DNA of 64,000 bases. It comes from Pseudomonas sp. S04. GTDB lineage: Bacteria; Pseudomonadota; Gammaproteobacteria; Pseudomonadales; Pseudomonadaceae. Positions 17,624 to 27,190 of the stretch are shown one piece after another (the stretch's first letter is position 1; each line of letters begins with the position of its first letter). The DNA lies in NCBI RefSeq assembly GCF_009834545.1, contig NZ_CP019427.1:1013001-1077000 (forward strand), read 5' to 3'. Position numbers and translations under genes: made by a program. The notes beneath the pieces are model-generated. The model saw only the letters and a program-made list of their open reading frames with translations, was not told where the DNA came from and made no database searches.

Positions 17624-19000
17624 TCAGCATTCCACCCAGCTGACAGCCAGGCCGCCCCGTGAAGTCTCTTTGTATTTGTCATGCATGTCGGCGCCGGTAT
17701 CGCGCATGGTGCGGATCACCCGGTCGAGGGAGATGAAATGCTTGCCGTCGCCGCGCAGGGCCATCTGGGTGGCGTTGATCGCCTTCACCGCAGCAATGGC
17801 GTTGCGCTCGATGCACGGCACCTGGACCAGGCCGCCGACTGGGTCGCAGGTCAGGCCCAGGTTGTGTTCCAGGCCGATCTCGGCGGCGTTTTCCAGTTGC
17901 TCGGGCGTGGCACCCAGCACATCGGCCAGGCCGGCCGCGGCCATGGCGCAGGCGGAGCCGACTTCACCCTGGCAGCCGACTTCGGCGCCGGAGATCGAGG
18001 CGTTCTTCTTGCACAGGATGCCTACGGACGCGGCGGCGAGGAAAAACGCCACCACATCGTCATCCGACGCCTCGGGGTTGAACTTCATGTAGTAATGCAG
18101 CACCGCCGGAATGATCCCGGCCGCGCCGTTGGTTGGTGCCGTGACCATGCGCCCGCCGGCGGCGTTCTCTTCGTTGACGGCGAGGGCAAACAGGTTCACC
18201 CATTCCATCGCCGAAAGGGTCGAACTGATGACGTTCGGCTTGCCGATTTCCAACAGGCTGCGGTGCAATTTCGCCGCGCGTCGTGGCACATCCAGGCCAC
18301 CGGGCAAGATGCCTTCGTGGCGCAAACCCTGCTCGACACACTCACGCATCACCGACCAGATATGCAGCAGGCCCTGGCGGATTTCCGCGTCGCTGCGCCA
18401 GGCCCGTTCATTGGCCATCATCAATTCGGAAACCCGCAGGCCGTGCTGGTTGCACAACGACAACAGTTCGGCGGCACTGGAAAAGTCGTACGGCAACTGC
18501 ACGTCATCGCCTGCTGCTGTGCCGGACTCGACCTCGGCCGCCTCGACGATAAAACCACCGCCCACCGAGTAGTAGATCTGCTCGAACAGCAGGCCATTTT
18601 CGCTAAAGGCGCTCAGCGCCATGGCGTTGGGATGGTAGGGCAGGCTCTCATCGAGCAGCAGCAGGTCGCGTTGCCAGTCGAAGGCAATGTTCAGGCGGCC
18701 GCCAAGTTGCAATTCGCCACTGTCGCGTAGCTGTTGGATACGTGGGCCGATGCTGTTGGGGTCAATGCTGTCCGGCCATTCGCCCATCAGGCCCATGACG
18801 CAGGCGCGGTCGGTGGCGTGGCCGACGCCGGTGGCAGACAGCGAGCCATACAGGCGGACTTCGACGCGCCAGACCTGGCTCAGCAGGCCTTGGTCGAACA
18901 GCGCCTGGGCGAAGGTGGCGGCGGCGCGCATCGGGCCGACTGTGTGGGAACTGGACGGGCCGATGCCGACCTTGAAGAGATCAAAAACACTGATAGCCAT
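17624..19000 (-). CDS. sdaA: L-serine ammonia-lyase, iron-sulfur type, single chain
   Basis: A 458-residue enzyme that deaminates L-serine to pyruvate. The N-terminal half is the ACT-like beta domain ([20 protein letters not shown]), and the C-terminal half is the catalytic alpha domain. Three [4Fe-4S] cysteines sit at C343, C385 and C396. The last residue is C458, matching the Legionella enzyme in which the C-terminal cysteine reaches the active site as the fourth cluster ligand (tail-in-mouth). AAGG is well spaced before the ATG. It lies upstream of the serine transporter and divergent from a LysR regulator, consistent with a serine-utilisation unit. Confidence 0.95.
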   Translation of the reverse strand: MAISVFDLFKVGIGPSSSHTVGPMRAAATFAQALFDQGLLSQVWRVEVRLYGSLSATGVGHATDRACVMGLMGEWPDSIDPNSIGPRIQQLRDSGELQLGGRLNIAFDWQRDLLLLDESLPYHPNAMALSAFSENGLLFEQIYYSVGGGFIVEAAEVESGTAAGDDVQLPYDFSSAAELLSLCNQHGLRVSELMMANERAWRSDAEIRQGLLHIWSVMRECVEQGLRHEGILPGGLDVPRRAAKLHRSLLEIGKPNVISSTLSAMEWVNLFALAVNEENAAGGRMVTAPTNGAAGIIPAVLHYYMKFNPEASDDDVVAFFLAAASVGILCKKNASISGAEVGCQGEVGSACAMAAAGLADVLGATPEQLENAAEIGLEHNLGLTCDPVGGLVQVPCIERNAIAAVKAINATQMALRGDGKHFISLDRVIRTMRDTGADMHDKYKETSRGGLAVSWVEC

Positions 19001-19135
19001 GCTAAAGCCTTACAAGCAATGGAGTAGGAATCGCTGCCATTTTTTGTAGGACGAGCGCAATGTCGGCGATACTGCCTACCTCGGTCCACGGTGACCAACG
19101 AAACTTCCTAAGACAGGCTTTAGCAGGACTAAACG

Positions 19136-20083
19136 ATGAGTCGTCAATTTCACGCCCAGACTTACGTCTGGCTGCATGTGTTTTCCTGTGCGGCGCGGCA
19201 CCTGTCGTTCACCCGTTGTGCCGAAGAGCTGCACATCACCCCCGGGGCGGTCAGCCAGCAGATCCGTCAGTTGGAAGAGCGCCTGGGTTTCCGCCTGTTC
19301 CATCGGCGCGCCCGTGGCGTCGAGTTGAGTGCCGAAGGCCAGCGCCTGGCGATCACCGTCGGCGAAGCCTATGGCAGCATCGACGCAGAGTTGCGCCGAC
19401 TGGACGCCGGCATGATCAGCGGCATCCTGCGCCTGCGTTCGATCCCATCCTTCCTCGGCAAATGGCTGACCCCGCGCCTGCCACGCTTGCAACAGCGCTA
19501 CCCGGATATCCAGTTGCGCCTGGTGGCCGAGGACAGCAGCGTGGCCCTGCACGAGGGCGACTTCGACCTGGCGATCGACCTGAACGATGGCAGCTACCCG
19601 GGGCTGTTATCCACAGCCTTGCTCGATGAACAGATTTTTCCGGTCTGCGCCCCCAGCCTGCTGCGTGGGCGCCCCCCGCTGCACGGCCCGGCGGACCTGG
19701 TGCATTTTCCGTTGTTGCACGACATCACCGCCTGGCGGGGCAGCTACGAATACGCGGAATGGGAGTTCTATCTCAACGCCATCGGCTTCGACGGTGCCGA
19801 TGTGCGGCGTGGGCATACGTTCAATCGCAACCACCTGACCATCGAGGCGGCAATTGCCGGTATGGGCGTGGCCATTGCCCGGCGCACGCTGCTCAATGAT
19901 GAACTGGAGCGCGGCACCCTGATCGTGCCCTTTGGTGTTGCGGTGCCCAACTACAAACGTTACGTGCTGCTGTATGCACCGGGTGCGCTGAGCCATCCGG
20001 GCGTACGCGCGGTGCACGACTGGCTGGTGGAAGAGGCGCAGATCTTTCGCGGAATGCACCCTTTGGGTGAGGGGCAGATGTGA
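19136..20083 (+). CDS. LysR-family regulator (GcvA-like)
   Basis: A 315-residue LysR protein. The N-terminal winged HTH is at about residues 10-70 (LSFTRCAEELHITPGAVSQQIRQL), with a substrate-binding effector domain after it. The ITPGAVSQQIRQLE recognition helix resembles GcvA-type regulators of amino-acid genes. It is divergent from sdaA with 135 bases between starts. AGGA lies about seven bases before the ATG. By position it is inferred to control sdaA and the transporter, with serine or a product as possible effector. The spacer has a CTAA...TTAG symmetry at 19108-19123 that could be a LysR site. Confidence 0.88.
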   Translation: MSRQFHAQTYVWLHVFSCAARHLSFTRCAEELHITPGAVSQQIRQLEERLGFRLFHRRARGVELSAEGQRLAITVGEAYGSIDAELRRLDAGMISGILRLRSIPSFLGKWLTPRLPRLQQRYPDIQLRLVAEDSSVALHEGDFDLAIDLNDGSYPGLLSTALLDEQIFPVCAPSLLRGRPPLHGPADLVHFPLLHDITAWRGSYEYAEWEFYLNAIGFDGADVRRGHTFNRNHLTIEAAIAGMGVAIARRTLLNDELERGTLIVPFGVAVPNYKRYVLLYAPGALSHPGVRAVHDWLVEEAQIFRGMHPLGEGQM

Positions 20084-20294
20084 GTAATTGTTGCAGTGTT
20101 ACCAGGCGACCCAACTCCCGACCTTAACAGCGCTTTTGTCCGTTGTCCGACTTTTTCAGCAATGAAAATTTATCTTTTTTTAGGGGTTGAATTGTTTCAC
20201 CGTCTGCCCAACTCTGTAAGTAAGAGGTCACGGTCACTGAAGATTCAACGCTACACCGGACCTCTCGCGAGCTAGCTGAAATAAGGGATGAACT

Positions 20295-20705
20295 ATGCAA
20301 ATCCAAGTCAACAGCGATAACCATATTGAAAGCAGCATCCGACTGGAGGAGTGGGTACGTACTACCATTGAGAGCACGCTCGAACGTTATGAAGAAGACC
20401 TGACCCGCGTTGAGGTCTACCTGCGGGATGAGAACGGCGACAAGCCCGGTCCCCACGATTTAAGTTGCCGCCTGGAAGCACGGCCAAAAGGCCATCAACC
20501 ACTGTCGGTGTCCGCCAAGGGCGATACCCTGGAACAGGCGATCGACAGCGCAGCCACCAAACTGGAACACGCGCTGGAACATCTGTTTGGTCGACTGCAA
20601 GGCAAGCCACGCGCTGCCGGGAAAAACCAGCCAATCAACAAAGTGAATGAAGACGCACTGGAACAGGAATTCCTGGAAAACGAAAATGCTGTGATCAACG
20701 GCTGA
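20295..20705 (+). CDS. HPF/RaiA-family ribosome-associated protein
   Basis: A 136-residue protein with the sigma-54 modulation/S30EA fold. It opens MQIQVNSDNHIESS, has a long helix, then the EVYLRDENGDKPGPHD strand-turn and a second helix (LEQAIDSAATKLEHALEHLFGR). A charged C-terminal tail follows. The family binds ribosomes in stationary phase or stress and promotes hibernation or blocks tRNA access. This is an isolated copy, not the hpf gene found next to rpoN, so its role may be accessory. AAGGGATG precedes the start. A perfect hairpin terminator follows. Confidence 0.82.
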   Translation: MQIQVNSDNHIESSIRLEEWVRTTIESTLERYEEDLTRVEVYLRDENGDKPGPHDLSCRLEARPKGHQPLSVSAKGDTLEQAIDSAATKLEHALEHLFGRLQGKPRAAGKNQPINKVNEDALEQEFLENENAVING

Positions 20706-20727
20706 CCGGTTCTTCATCCTCCACAAG

Positions 20728-20749
20728 CGGGCCTGCATTTGCAGGCCCG
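20728..20749. terminator. Perfect-stem terminator between convergent genes
   Basis: CGGGCCTGCA (20728-20737), a TT loop and TGCAGGCCCG (20740-20749): a perfect 10-bp stem followed by ATTTCATTT. It serves the HPF-like gene and possibly the facing MFS gene, whose stop is seven bases further on. Confidence 0.85.
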
Positions 20750-20756
20750 ATTTCAT

Positions 20757-22253
20757 TTAGCTGCGTCGGAAAAAATACCGACTCAGCAGCGCCAGCCCAC
20801 ACGCCCCCAACCCTGCAAACAACATGGCCCAACCGGCGCCATGGCGCAGTGCTGCCTGGGCATCGTTGAGTGCCAGCCCCGGCGAATCCAACTTACCCGC
20901 TGCAATGTTTTGGCTGATGGCCGGCCAGTCCAGTGCAGTGCTCGCAGGCAACACCTCAGCCAGTTGATGGCTGATGCCCAGCAACAGCACCAGGCCCATC
21001 AGCGCGATGTTGATTGCCAAGGTAATTAATCGTGCGCTCAGGTCGATGCCCGACGCCATGCCCGCGCGGTCGGCGGACACCGAGCCCGTGGTGGTGTTGG
21101 TAGTGGGCGAGTTGGTCAGCGCCAGGCCCACGCCCGTCAGCACGCAGCTAGCCAGTATCAGCCCGATATCCGGGTGTTCGGCCATGTTGATGGCGGCCAT
21201 GGTCAGAAACCCTATAGCCATCAGTCCCAGGCCCAAGGGGATGACGCCTTCGGCGCCGTAGCGCAGGGCGAGGCGCTCGGCCAGCGGCGGAACCAGCAGG
21301 GTCGGCAAGGTGTAGGCGAGCAGGGCCGCACCAGTGGTCAGGGTGTCGTAACCCAGGCCAGCCTGGAAGTACAACGGCAGGTAGATCATGAAAGGCCAGA
21401 AGCTGAAGTTCATGCCGATCGAGCCCATCAACGCACCGTTGAAACGGTGGATGCGAAATACCGCGAAGTCGAACATCGGGTGCGCGCTGCGGCGCTCAAT
21501 CACGATAAACAACAGCAGCGCAGCCAGCGCCAGGCCCGCCCAGCCCGGTACAAAGCCATTTTCGCTGCCTTGGGTGATGAAGTAGACCAGGGCAAACACC
21601 GACAGCGTCAACGTCAGCATGCCGGCGATATCGAGGCGATGAGCGCTCGGGTCGCGGGATTCTTCCACGCTGACGCGCAGCAGTACCAAGGTGAACAATG
21701 TCAGTGGCACATGCACCAGGAACACCCAGCGCCAATCCGCCACGGCCAGGATCAATGCGCCGACCATCGGCCCGAAGCCGAGGCCCACGCCGGCAATCAC
21801 ACCCCATATGGCAAATGCCCGCGCCCGCGCTGCCGGGTCGCGGAACAGGTGCGAGAGGATGGCGAACTGACAAATCATCATCGCCCCACCGCCAATGCCC
21901 TGGACAAACCGCGCGACAATCAGTGTGGAGGCGCTGCCGGCCAGCCCACACACCAGCGAAGCCACGGCAAATACCCACAGGCACAGCACCAGCATGCGTC
22001 GACGGCCAAAGCGGTCAGCCAATGTGCCTGCCGCCATCAGCACGCTGGTGCAGGCCAGGGTGTAGGCGTTCATGATCCATTGGGCGTCCTGGAAACCGGT
22101 GCCCAGTTGCTGTTCCAAGGTGGGCAGGATGATCGGCACGCTGGAAATTTCCAGGCCGAACATCAGTGCCACCAGGCACACGGCGGTGAGGGCCAGGTTG
22201 TTTCTGGCGGTGCTGGGTGTGCTGGCGGCCGATAAGCTGGCGGCGGGTGGCAT
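20757..22253 (-). CDS. MFS exporter, DHA2 (14-TM) type
   Basis: A 498-residue major facilitator with about 14 hydrophobic segments, in the drug:H+ antiporter-2 class. Motif A-like LADRFGRRRMLVLCL follows TM2, and FVQGIGGGAMMICQ and the motif C-type GPMVGALILAVADWRWVFLVHVP follow. The ATG at 22253 has AGGAG six bases upstream. The frame extends 96 codons further but would overlap the divergent LysR gene and lacks support. The divergent LysR gene 106 bases away is its likely regulator. The substrate is unknown, probably a toxic small molecule. Confidence 0.9.
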   Translation of the reverse strand: MPPAASLSAASTPSTARNNLALTAVCLVALMFGLEISSVPIILPTLEQQLGTGFQDAQWIMNAYTLACTSVLMAAGTLADRFGRRRMLVLCLWVFAVASLVCGLAGSASTLIVARFVQGIGGGAMMICQFAILSHLFRDPAARARAFAIWGVIAGVGLGFGPMVGALILAVADWRWVFLVHVPLTLFTLVLLRVSVEESRDPSAHRLDIAGMLTLTLSVFALVYFITQGSENGFVPGWAGLALAALLLFIVIERRSAHPMFDFAVFRIHRFNGALMGSIGMNFSFWPFMIYLPLYFQAGLGYDTLTTGAALLAYTLPTLLVPPLAERLALRYGAEGVIPLGLGLMAIGFLTMAAINMAEHPDIGLILASCVLTGVGLALTNSPTTNTTTGSVSADRAGMASGIDLSARLITLAINIALMGLVLLLGISHQLAEVLPASTALDWPAISQNIAAGKLDSPGLALNDAQAALRHGAGWAMLFAGLGACGLALLSRYFFRRS

Positions 22254-22359
22254 GGGATTCTCCTGTGGATAAATGATGGGAGTTATTCTCGCGGGAACTT
22301 GGTTCTTTATTCGTGATAAATTTTCTTTTGATAGGGGACTCAAGGGCGACAATTGCACC

Positions 22360-23232
22360 ATGGCCACACCACGTTTTGATGGCGTTGAACTCTTTCTGCA
22401 GATCGTCGAAAGCGGCAACCTGACCGAGGCCGCCGAACGGCTCAATCTCACGCGTTCGGCGGTGGGCAAGGGTTTGGCGCGGCTGGAGGCGCGGCTTGGC
22501 ACGTGTCTGTTGCAGCGTTCGACCCGTCGCCAACGGCTCACCGAAGATGGCCAGGCCTACTACGAACATTGCCTGCGCGCACTGGCGGAACTGGAGGCAG
22601 CCGAATCGGTGTTGGAAAGTGGCCGCCAACAGCCACGCGGACGCTTGAGGGTGAGTTTGCCGCTGGCGTTCGGACATCACTACGCGGCGCCCGCACTGTG
22701 GGGCTTGATGGCGCGTTATGCAGAACTGGAAATCGAGATTTGCTTCGCCGACCGGCTGGTGGATCTGGCCCAGGAAGGCTTCGACGTGGCCGTGCGAATC
22801 GGCCCGCTGCCCGACACCGACCGCCTCAGCGCGCGCCGCCTGGGTGAACAGTCCGTGTGCCTGGCGGCTGCACCGGCTTACTTGCAGCGTGTGGGGCCAA
22901 TTGAATCGATCGACGACCTCGCCGGCCACCGCGGCATCGCCTATCGCTGCAATACCCCACACCGTTCCCGGGTGGTTTCGCCGCTGCTGATGGACGACCT
23001 CCAGGCCGTGGCCGACGCCGCTGTCGCGGGCGTGGGCCTGGCCTGGTTGCCGAGTTGGCTGGTGGCGCACTATGTGCTGCGTGGACAACTGGAAGCCGTG
23101 TTGCCCAGCTACCGTGAGCAGCCTTCACCGATCCATGTGATCTGGCCCACGGCGGTTCATATGCCGGCCAAGACGCGCTGTGCCATCGACGCGTTGGTGG
23201 CCGGCACGCCGTCGTGCCTGGCGGGCAGTTGA
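22360..23232 (+). CDS. LysR-family regulator of the divergent MFS exporter
   Basis: A 290-residue LysR protein. The HTH is in the first 65 residues (GNLTEAAERLNLTRSAVGKGLARL), with an effector domain from about residue 90. The ATG at 22360 gives the usual N-terminus (MATPRFDGVELF); an in-frame extension to 22273 would consume the divergent promoter region. The CrgA/PecT-like group often controls its neighbour, so it is inferred to regulate the DHA2 exporter. Confidence 0.88.
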   Translation: MATPRFDGVELFLQIVESGNLTEAAERLNLTRSAVGKGLARLEARLGTCLLQRSTRRQRLTEDGQAYYEHCLRALAELEAAESVLESGRQQPRGRLRVSLPLAFGHHYAAPALWGLMARYAELEIEICFADRLVDLAQEGFDVAVRIGPLPDTDRLSARRLGEQSVCLAAAPAYLQRVGPIESIDDLAGHRGIAYRCNTPHRSRVVSPLLMDDLQAVADAAVAGVGLAWLPSWLVAHYVLRGQLEAVLPSYREQPSPIHVIWPTAVHMPAKTRCAIDALVAGTPSCLAGS

Positions 23233-23288
23233 TCAGAACGCAGCGCTGACCAGCGGAGCCAGGCTTTTTCATCGGAGTCTTTTGCACA

Positions 23289-23303
23289 TGAGAATATTTA
23301 TCA
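23289..23303. promoter_or_regulatory. Fur box upstream of the iron operon
   Basis: TGAGAATATTTATCA matches the 7-1-7 Fur consensus (TGATAAT-N-ATTATCA) at 12 of 14 positions when read as its complement, TGATAAATATTCTCA. It lies 74 bases before the DUF3649 gene, the first gene of the iron operon. Iron repression through Fur is the expected consequence. Confidence 0.72.
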
Positions 23304-23376
23304 TTACTATTGGCCTCCGTTGACCCTGCGCTGGCATGGACCGCGCGCAGATTTCCTTTCGTTTCAAGGTCGAAAC

Positions 23377-23670
23377 ATGAAAAGCCTCCCCGTTTCCTAT
23401 CGCCTGGCCGTCACCTCGCGGGTGCTGGCCGCGCTGTTTGGCGGTTACCTCCTCGCGGCACTGGCCAGTATCTGCATGAGCCTGTGGCTGCCCATGGCCC
23501 GCGCTGAAGCCGTGGTCAGCGGCATGATGACGTCCTTCCTGGTGTACCTGGTGGCCGTGCTCTGGTGTTTTGCCAGTCGCAGTGCCTGGCAGGCGTGGTT
23601 CGGCCTGTTGCTGCCCGGCGTGGTGCTGGCGGCGTTCGGTGGCCTGGGTTACTGGTTGGGGCAATCATGA
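23377..23670 (+). CDS. DUF3649 family small membrane protein
   Basis: A 97-residue protein with about three hydrophobic segments, starting at the ATG at 23377 with AAGG eight bases upstream. It is assigned to DUF3649, which is usually found directly before a PepSY membrane protein in iron-uptake loci, as here. It overlaps the PepSY gene by four bases (ATGA), implying translational coupling. The function is unknown. It may be an accessory subunit of a membrane ferric-siderophore reductase. Confidence 0.75.
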   Translation: MKSLPVSYRLAVTSRVLAALFGGYLLAALASICMSLWLPMARAEAVVSGMMTSFLVYLVAVLWCFASRSAWQAWFGLLLPGVVLAAFGGLGYWLGQS

Positions 23671-25253
23671 AAGAGGGCTTCCGTCAGGCCATGGCCTGGT
23701 TGCACACCTGGACCGGATTGATCTTCGGCTGGATTCTGTTCGCGATCTTCCTCACCGGTACCTTGTCGTACTTCAACGACGAGATCAGCCACTGGATGCA
23801 GCCGGAAATCCCGGTGCGCCAGGTCAGCAGCGAAGCCAGCCTGACGCTGGCGCAGCACTACCTGCAGCAGCACGCCGGCGGTGCCGGGCGTTGGGTGATC
23901 AGCCTGCCGAGCGCGCGCGACCCGGGCCTGTCGGTGTCCTGGCAGATGCCGGGCAATGAGGGCCGACGCGGCCCTCGTGAGCAACGCCAGCTCGACCCAC
24001 TCAGCGGTGAGGTGCTGCAGGTGCGCGATACCCGCGGCGGCGACTTCTTCTATCGCTTCCACTACCAGTTGCAGATGCCCCATCCGTGGGGCCGCTGGTT
24101 ATCCACCAGCGCGGCAATGCTGATGCTGGTGGCGTTGATCAGCGGGATCATCACCCACAAGAAAATCTTCAAGGACTTCTTCACCTTCCGCCCGCGCAAG
24201 GGCCAGCGCTCCTGGCTCGACGGGCACAATGCGGTGGGGGTGCTGGTGCTGCCGTTTCACCTGATGATCACCTACAGCAGCCTGGTGATCTTCATGTACA
24301 TGGTGATGCCAGCGAGCATTCTGGTGGCTTACCAGGGCGATACCGACAGCTTCTTCAGCGAGCTGTTCCCGGCGTCCGAGTCACCCAAGGCCGAGGGTCA
24401 GCCCGGGCAGTTGCTGGCGCTGGCACCCTTTGTCGAGCGGGCGCGTGAGCAGTGGGGCGGTGGCCAGGTGCGCCTGGTGACGGTCAGCCATCCAGGCGAC
24501 GTCAAGGCGACGGTGAATGTCATGCGCAGCAGCGCCGACCGGGTGATGTATGAGTTCGGCAGTGCCGTGGCGTTCGACGGGGTCAGCGGCGCGTTTCTCA
24601 CGGCTGATCCGGCACGTCCGGCGCCCATGGCCATTGCGGGCAGTTTCTACGGTTTGCACCTGGGGCATTTTGCCGGTCCGACCCTGCGCTGGCTGTACTT
24701 TATCTGTGGCTTGGCCGGCACCGCGATGATCGGCACCGGGCTGGTGATCTGGCTGGGCAAGCGCCAGTTGAAACATGCCAAGAGCGCGGTGATGCCGTTC
24801 GAGTTGCGGCTGGTGGAGGTGCTCAATATCGCCAGCATGTCGGGGCTGCTGATCGCAGTGGCGGTGTTCTTCTGCGCCAACCGCCTGTTGCCGGTGAACC
24901 TGGCCGAGCGTGGCGAGTGGGAGGTCAACAGCTTTTTCATCGCCTGGGGCTTGAGCCTGCTGCATGCCTTGGTGCGTCGTGGTCGCGTCGCCTGGGTTGA
25001 GCAACTGGCACTGGCCGCCGGGTTGTTCTGTGCGGTGCCGCTGTTGGACGCCTTGAGCAGCGAGCAGTCGTTACGCATGTTGCTGGCGCAAGGCGACTGG
25101 GCCCGCCTGGGCTTTGACCTGACGTGCCTGGGCAGTGGTGTGTTTCTCGCCTGGGCGGCATGGAAGATGATGCGTTCCGCGCAGCTCGGCGGCAAAGCCC
25201 CGGCCCGTGCGGTGCGTGCGCCGAGTGTCAGATCCAAAGTCGAGGTGAACTGA
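23667..25253 (+). CDS. PepSY-domain inner-membrane protein (putative siderophore-iron reductase)
   Basis: A 528-residue protein of the PepSY-associated TM helix family. The N-terminal segment WLHTWTGLIFGWILFAIFLT is the characteristic first TM. A periplasmic PepSY-like domain follows, then further TMs including a HLGHFAGPTLRWLYFICG segment and a C-terminal membrane bundle. Membrane histidines (HTW, DGHNAVG, HLGHF) could ligate haem. Relatives such as FoxB act in iron release from siderophores in Pseudomonas. The start at 23667 overlaps the DUF3649 stop, and DUF3325 follows with no gap. Confidence 0.85.
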   Translation: MKEGFRQAMAWLHTWTGLIFGWILFAIFLTGTLSYFNDEISHWMQPEIPVRQVSSEASLTLAQHYLQQHAGGAGRWVISLPSARDPGLSVSWQMPGNEGRRGPREQRQLDPLSGEVLQVRDTRGGDFFYRFHYQLQMPHPWGRWLSTSAAMLMLVALISGIITHKKIFKDFFTFRPRKGQRSWLDGHNAVGVLVLPFHLMITYSSLVIFMYMVMPASILVAYQGDTDSFFSELFPASESPKAEGQPGQLLALAPFVERAREQWGGGQVRLVTVSHPGDVKATVNVMRSSADRVMYEFGSAVAFDGVSGAFLTADPARPAPMAIAGSFYGLHLGHFAGPTLRWLYFICGLAGTAMIGTGLVIWLGKRQLKHAKSAVMPFELRLVEVLNIASMSGLLIAVAVFFCANRLLPVNLAERGEWEVNSFFIAWGLSLLHALVRRGRVAWVEQLALAAGLFCAVPLLDALSSEQSLRMLLAQGDWARLGFDLTCLGSGVFLAWAAWKMMRSAQLGGKAPARAVRAPSVRSKVEVN

Positions 25254-25580
25254 ATGCTGCTGCCCGTGTTGCTGAGCTACAGCGGATTTACCGCGTTGTG
25301 CCTGTCGATGGACCGCCATCATCGCGACCTGCTCGCCCGTACGCCGACGACGCGTGTGCGGCGGCTGCTGCAGTTGTGTGGCTGGTCGCTGTTGGGCCTG
25401 TCTTTGGCGGCGGCCGTTCTGGCCACCGGCTGGAGCCTGGGCCTGGTCGAGTGGTGCGCGGCCCTGATGGCCAGCGCCATGCTGCTGGTGTGGTTGCTGC
25501 CATATCGGCCGCGCCTGGTGATGCTCATGGCGGCCCTCGGGCTGCTATTCAGCCCACTGGTCGCGCTGGCGCTGGGGTAG
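25254..25580 (+). CDS. DUF3325 family small membrane protein
   Basis: A 108-residue protein with three hydrophobic segments and a short basic loop (RHHRDLLAR). The ATG immediately follows the PepSY stop, with GAGG at 25242-25245 inside the upstream gene. DUF3649-PepSY-DUF3325 is a recurrent trio in proteobacterial siderophore loci, so it is likely a component of the same inner-membrane machine. The precise function is unknown. Confidence 0.75.
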   Translation: MLLPVLLSYSGFTALCLSMDRHHRDLLARTPTTRVRRLLQLCGWSLLGLSLAAAVLATGWSLGLVEWCAALMASAMLLVWLLPYRPRLVMLMAALGLLFSPLVALALG

Positions 25581-25594
25581 GCGAGGCGAGCCGA

Positions 25595-26167
25595 ATGATC
25601 AGCATGCCCCCTGAACCGCAGAAGGCCGACGGCAGCGACAGCCCGAGCGGCCGTGCGCATTTTCTCCAGGTGTTTTTGTCCCAGCGCTCGCAGATGGAAG
25701 CCTTGGTCAGTCGGCGGGTGGGGTGTCGGGCGACGGCGGCCGACCTGGTGCAAGACCTGTTCCTGCGGTTCTGGCGGCGGCCGTTGGTGCAGGTCGAGGA
25801 ACTCAGCACGTATTTGCTGCGTTGCGCCGGCAACATCGCCATCGATCACCTGCGCAGCGAAGGCGCCCGCGGCCGGTTGAGCGAAGGCTGGCTGCCGGAG
25901 CAGCAGGACAATCTTGGGGTGGAGCCGCAAGCGGCCCTCGAAGCCGGCAATGACTTGCGCCATGTTGAAGCTGCGCTGCGCAGTTTGCCCGAGCGCACCC
26001 GACAGATTTTTTTGCTCAACCGCATCCACGGCCGCAAATACGCGCAGATTGCCAAGGTCATGGGCGTGTCCCAGAGTGCCGTGGAAAAACATATGATGCG
26101 CGCGCTCGAAGCCTGCAAGGCCAGTCTGCGGGACCCCGAATCACGTACGCCAGGGAAAGCCCCGTGA
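25595..26167 (+). CDS. FecI-like ECF sigma factor
   Basis: A 190-residue extracytoplasmic-function sigma factor. Region 2 includes ATAADLVQDLFLRFWRR and the helix with YLLRCAGNIAIDHLRSE. Region 4 is LPERTRQIFLLNRIHGRKYAQIA followed by SQSAVEKHMMRAL. The ATG at 25595 is chosen from an AGG eight bases upstream; another ATG at 25604 is possible. It overlaps fecR by four bases. With the anti-sigma FecR and the transducer receptor downstream it should activate receptor transcription when the siderophore is bound. Confidence 0.9.
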   Translation: MISMPPEPQKADGSDSPSGRAHFLQVFLSQRSQMEALVSRRVGCRATAADLVQDLFLRFWRRPLVQVEELSTYLLRCAGNIAIDHLRSEGARGRLSEGWLPEQQDNLGVEPQAALEAGNDLRHVEAALRSLPERTRQIFLLNRIHGRKYAQIAKVMGVSQSAVEKHMMRALEACKASLRDPESRTPGKAP

Positions 26168-27150
26168 ACCACGACACTCGCGTCCTGCCGACGCCCGCGC
26201 AGGAACAGGCCGCACTGGCCTGGCTGAGCCTGTTGCACGATCAGCCAAGCAGTGGCGATCAAGCGACCTTCAGTCATTGGCTGCAGGCCGATCCTGCCCA
26301 CGCCGAGGCGTATGCCCAGGCCCAGGTGATCTGGGAGCTCAGCGAAGTGCCCGCCCGGACCCTGGCCGATGAAGATGCCTTGGCCTTGCAGGGCTACTTG
26401 AATGCGATGAACCGCTCGCGGCGTTCCAGTGTGCGGCGCTGGTCGGGTGGGCTGGCGTTGGCCGCCAGCCTGCTGCTGATGGTGTCGATGGGGGCGGGCT
26501 GGCAGCCGTCGCGCTGGTTCGATGACCTGGGCGCCGACTATGTCTCGGCGCCGGGGCAGGTGCGCAGCGTGACCCTGGCCGATCAGTCAGTGATCACCCT
26601 GGATGCCGACAGCGCCATCGCCGTGGATTTCAGCCGCGGTGAACGGCACGTCGAGGTGCGACGGGGGGCTGCGTTTTTCAGCGTCAGCCACACGGGTGAA
26701 CCCTTTGTGGTCGATGCCAACCAAGGCGAGGCGCGAGTCCTCGGCACCCAGTTCGAAGTGCGCCTGCAACCCATGGGCGCGCAGGTCAGCGTGCTCTCGG
26801 GACGGGTCGGCGTCACCCCGGGCAAAGGTGCCGAGCAGCAGGTGCTGGGCGCCGACCAGCAAGTGGCCTACAGCGCCGGCCAGGCCCGTGCCCTGCAAGC
26901 TATCGATGCGCAGGCGCAACTGGCCTGGCGCCAGGGCTGGCTGAATTACTACAAGGCACCCCTGGCCGACGTGGTGCAGGACCTGCGGCGTTATTACCCG
27001 GGGCGAATTGTCCTGCTCAACGATGAACTGGGCACGCGCCGTATCAGCGGCAGCTTCCCCAGCCACGACCCGCAAGCAGTCCTGGCATCGTTGCAAGGGC
27101 TGCTGGGCTTCGAGCAGAACCACCTGGGCAGCCTGATCATCCTGCGCTAA
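26164..27150 (+). CDS. FecR-like anti-sigma/sigma-regulator protein
   Basis: A 328-residue inner-membrane signalling protein starting at the GTG that overlaps the sigma gene stop. The cytoplasmic N-terminal domain includes AWLSLLHDQPSSGDQATFSHWL, with the single TM at about residues 93-113. The periplasmic FecR domain follows (DADSAIAVDFSRGERHVEVRRGAAFF), and the C-terminal part (GWLNYYKAPLADVVQDL) is the receptor-contacting region in homologues. It is thought to inhibit or activate the partner sigma factor depending on contact with the TonB receptor signalling domain. Confidence 0.9.
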   Translation: MNHDTRVLPTPAQEQAALAWLSLLHDQPSSGDQATFSHWLQADPAHAEAYAQAQVIWELSEVPARTLADEDALALQGYLNAMNRSRRSSVRRWSGGLALAASLLLMVSMGAGWQPSRWFDDLGADYVSAPGQVRSVTLADQSVITLDADSAIAVDFSRGERHVEVRRGAAFFSVSHTGEPFVVDANQGEARVLGTQFEVRLQPMGAQVSVLSGRVGVTPGKGAEQQVLGADQQVAYSAGQARALQAIDAQAQLAWRQGWLNYYKAPLADVVQDLRRYYPGRIVLLNDELGTRRISGSFPSHDPQAVLASLQGLLGFEQNHLGSLIILR

Positions 27151-27164
27151 AGACCCCAGCAATA

Positions 27165-27190
27165 CCCGCGTAGCAGCTACAGATCGCGGG
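27165..27190 (+). terminator. Possible hairpin between fecR and the receptor gene
   Basis: CCCGCG (27165-27170) pairs with CGCGGG (27185-27190), and a T-rich stretch (ttatttttg) follows about ten bases later. It could attenuate read-through so that the receptor gene depends on its own sigma-FecI-type promoter in the next 100 bases. Confidence 0.4.
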
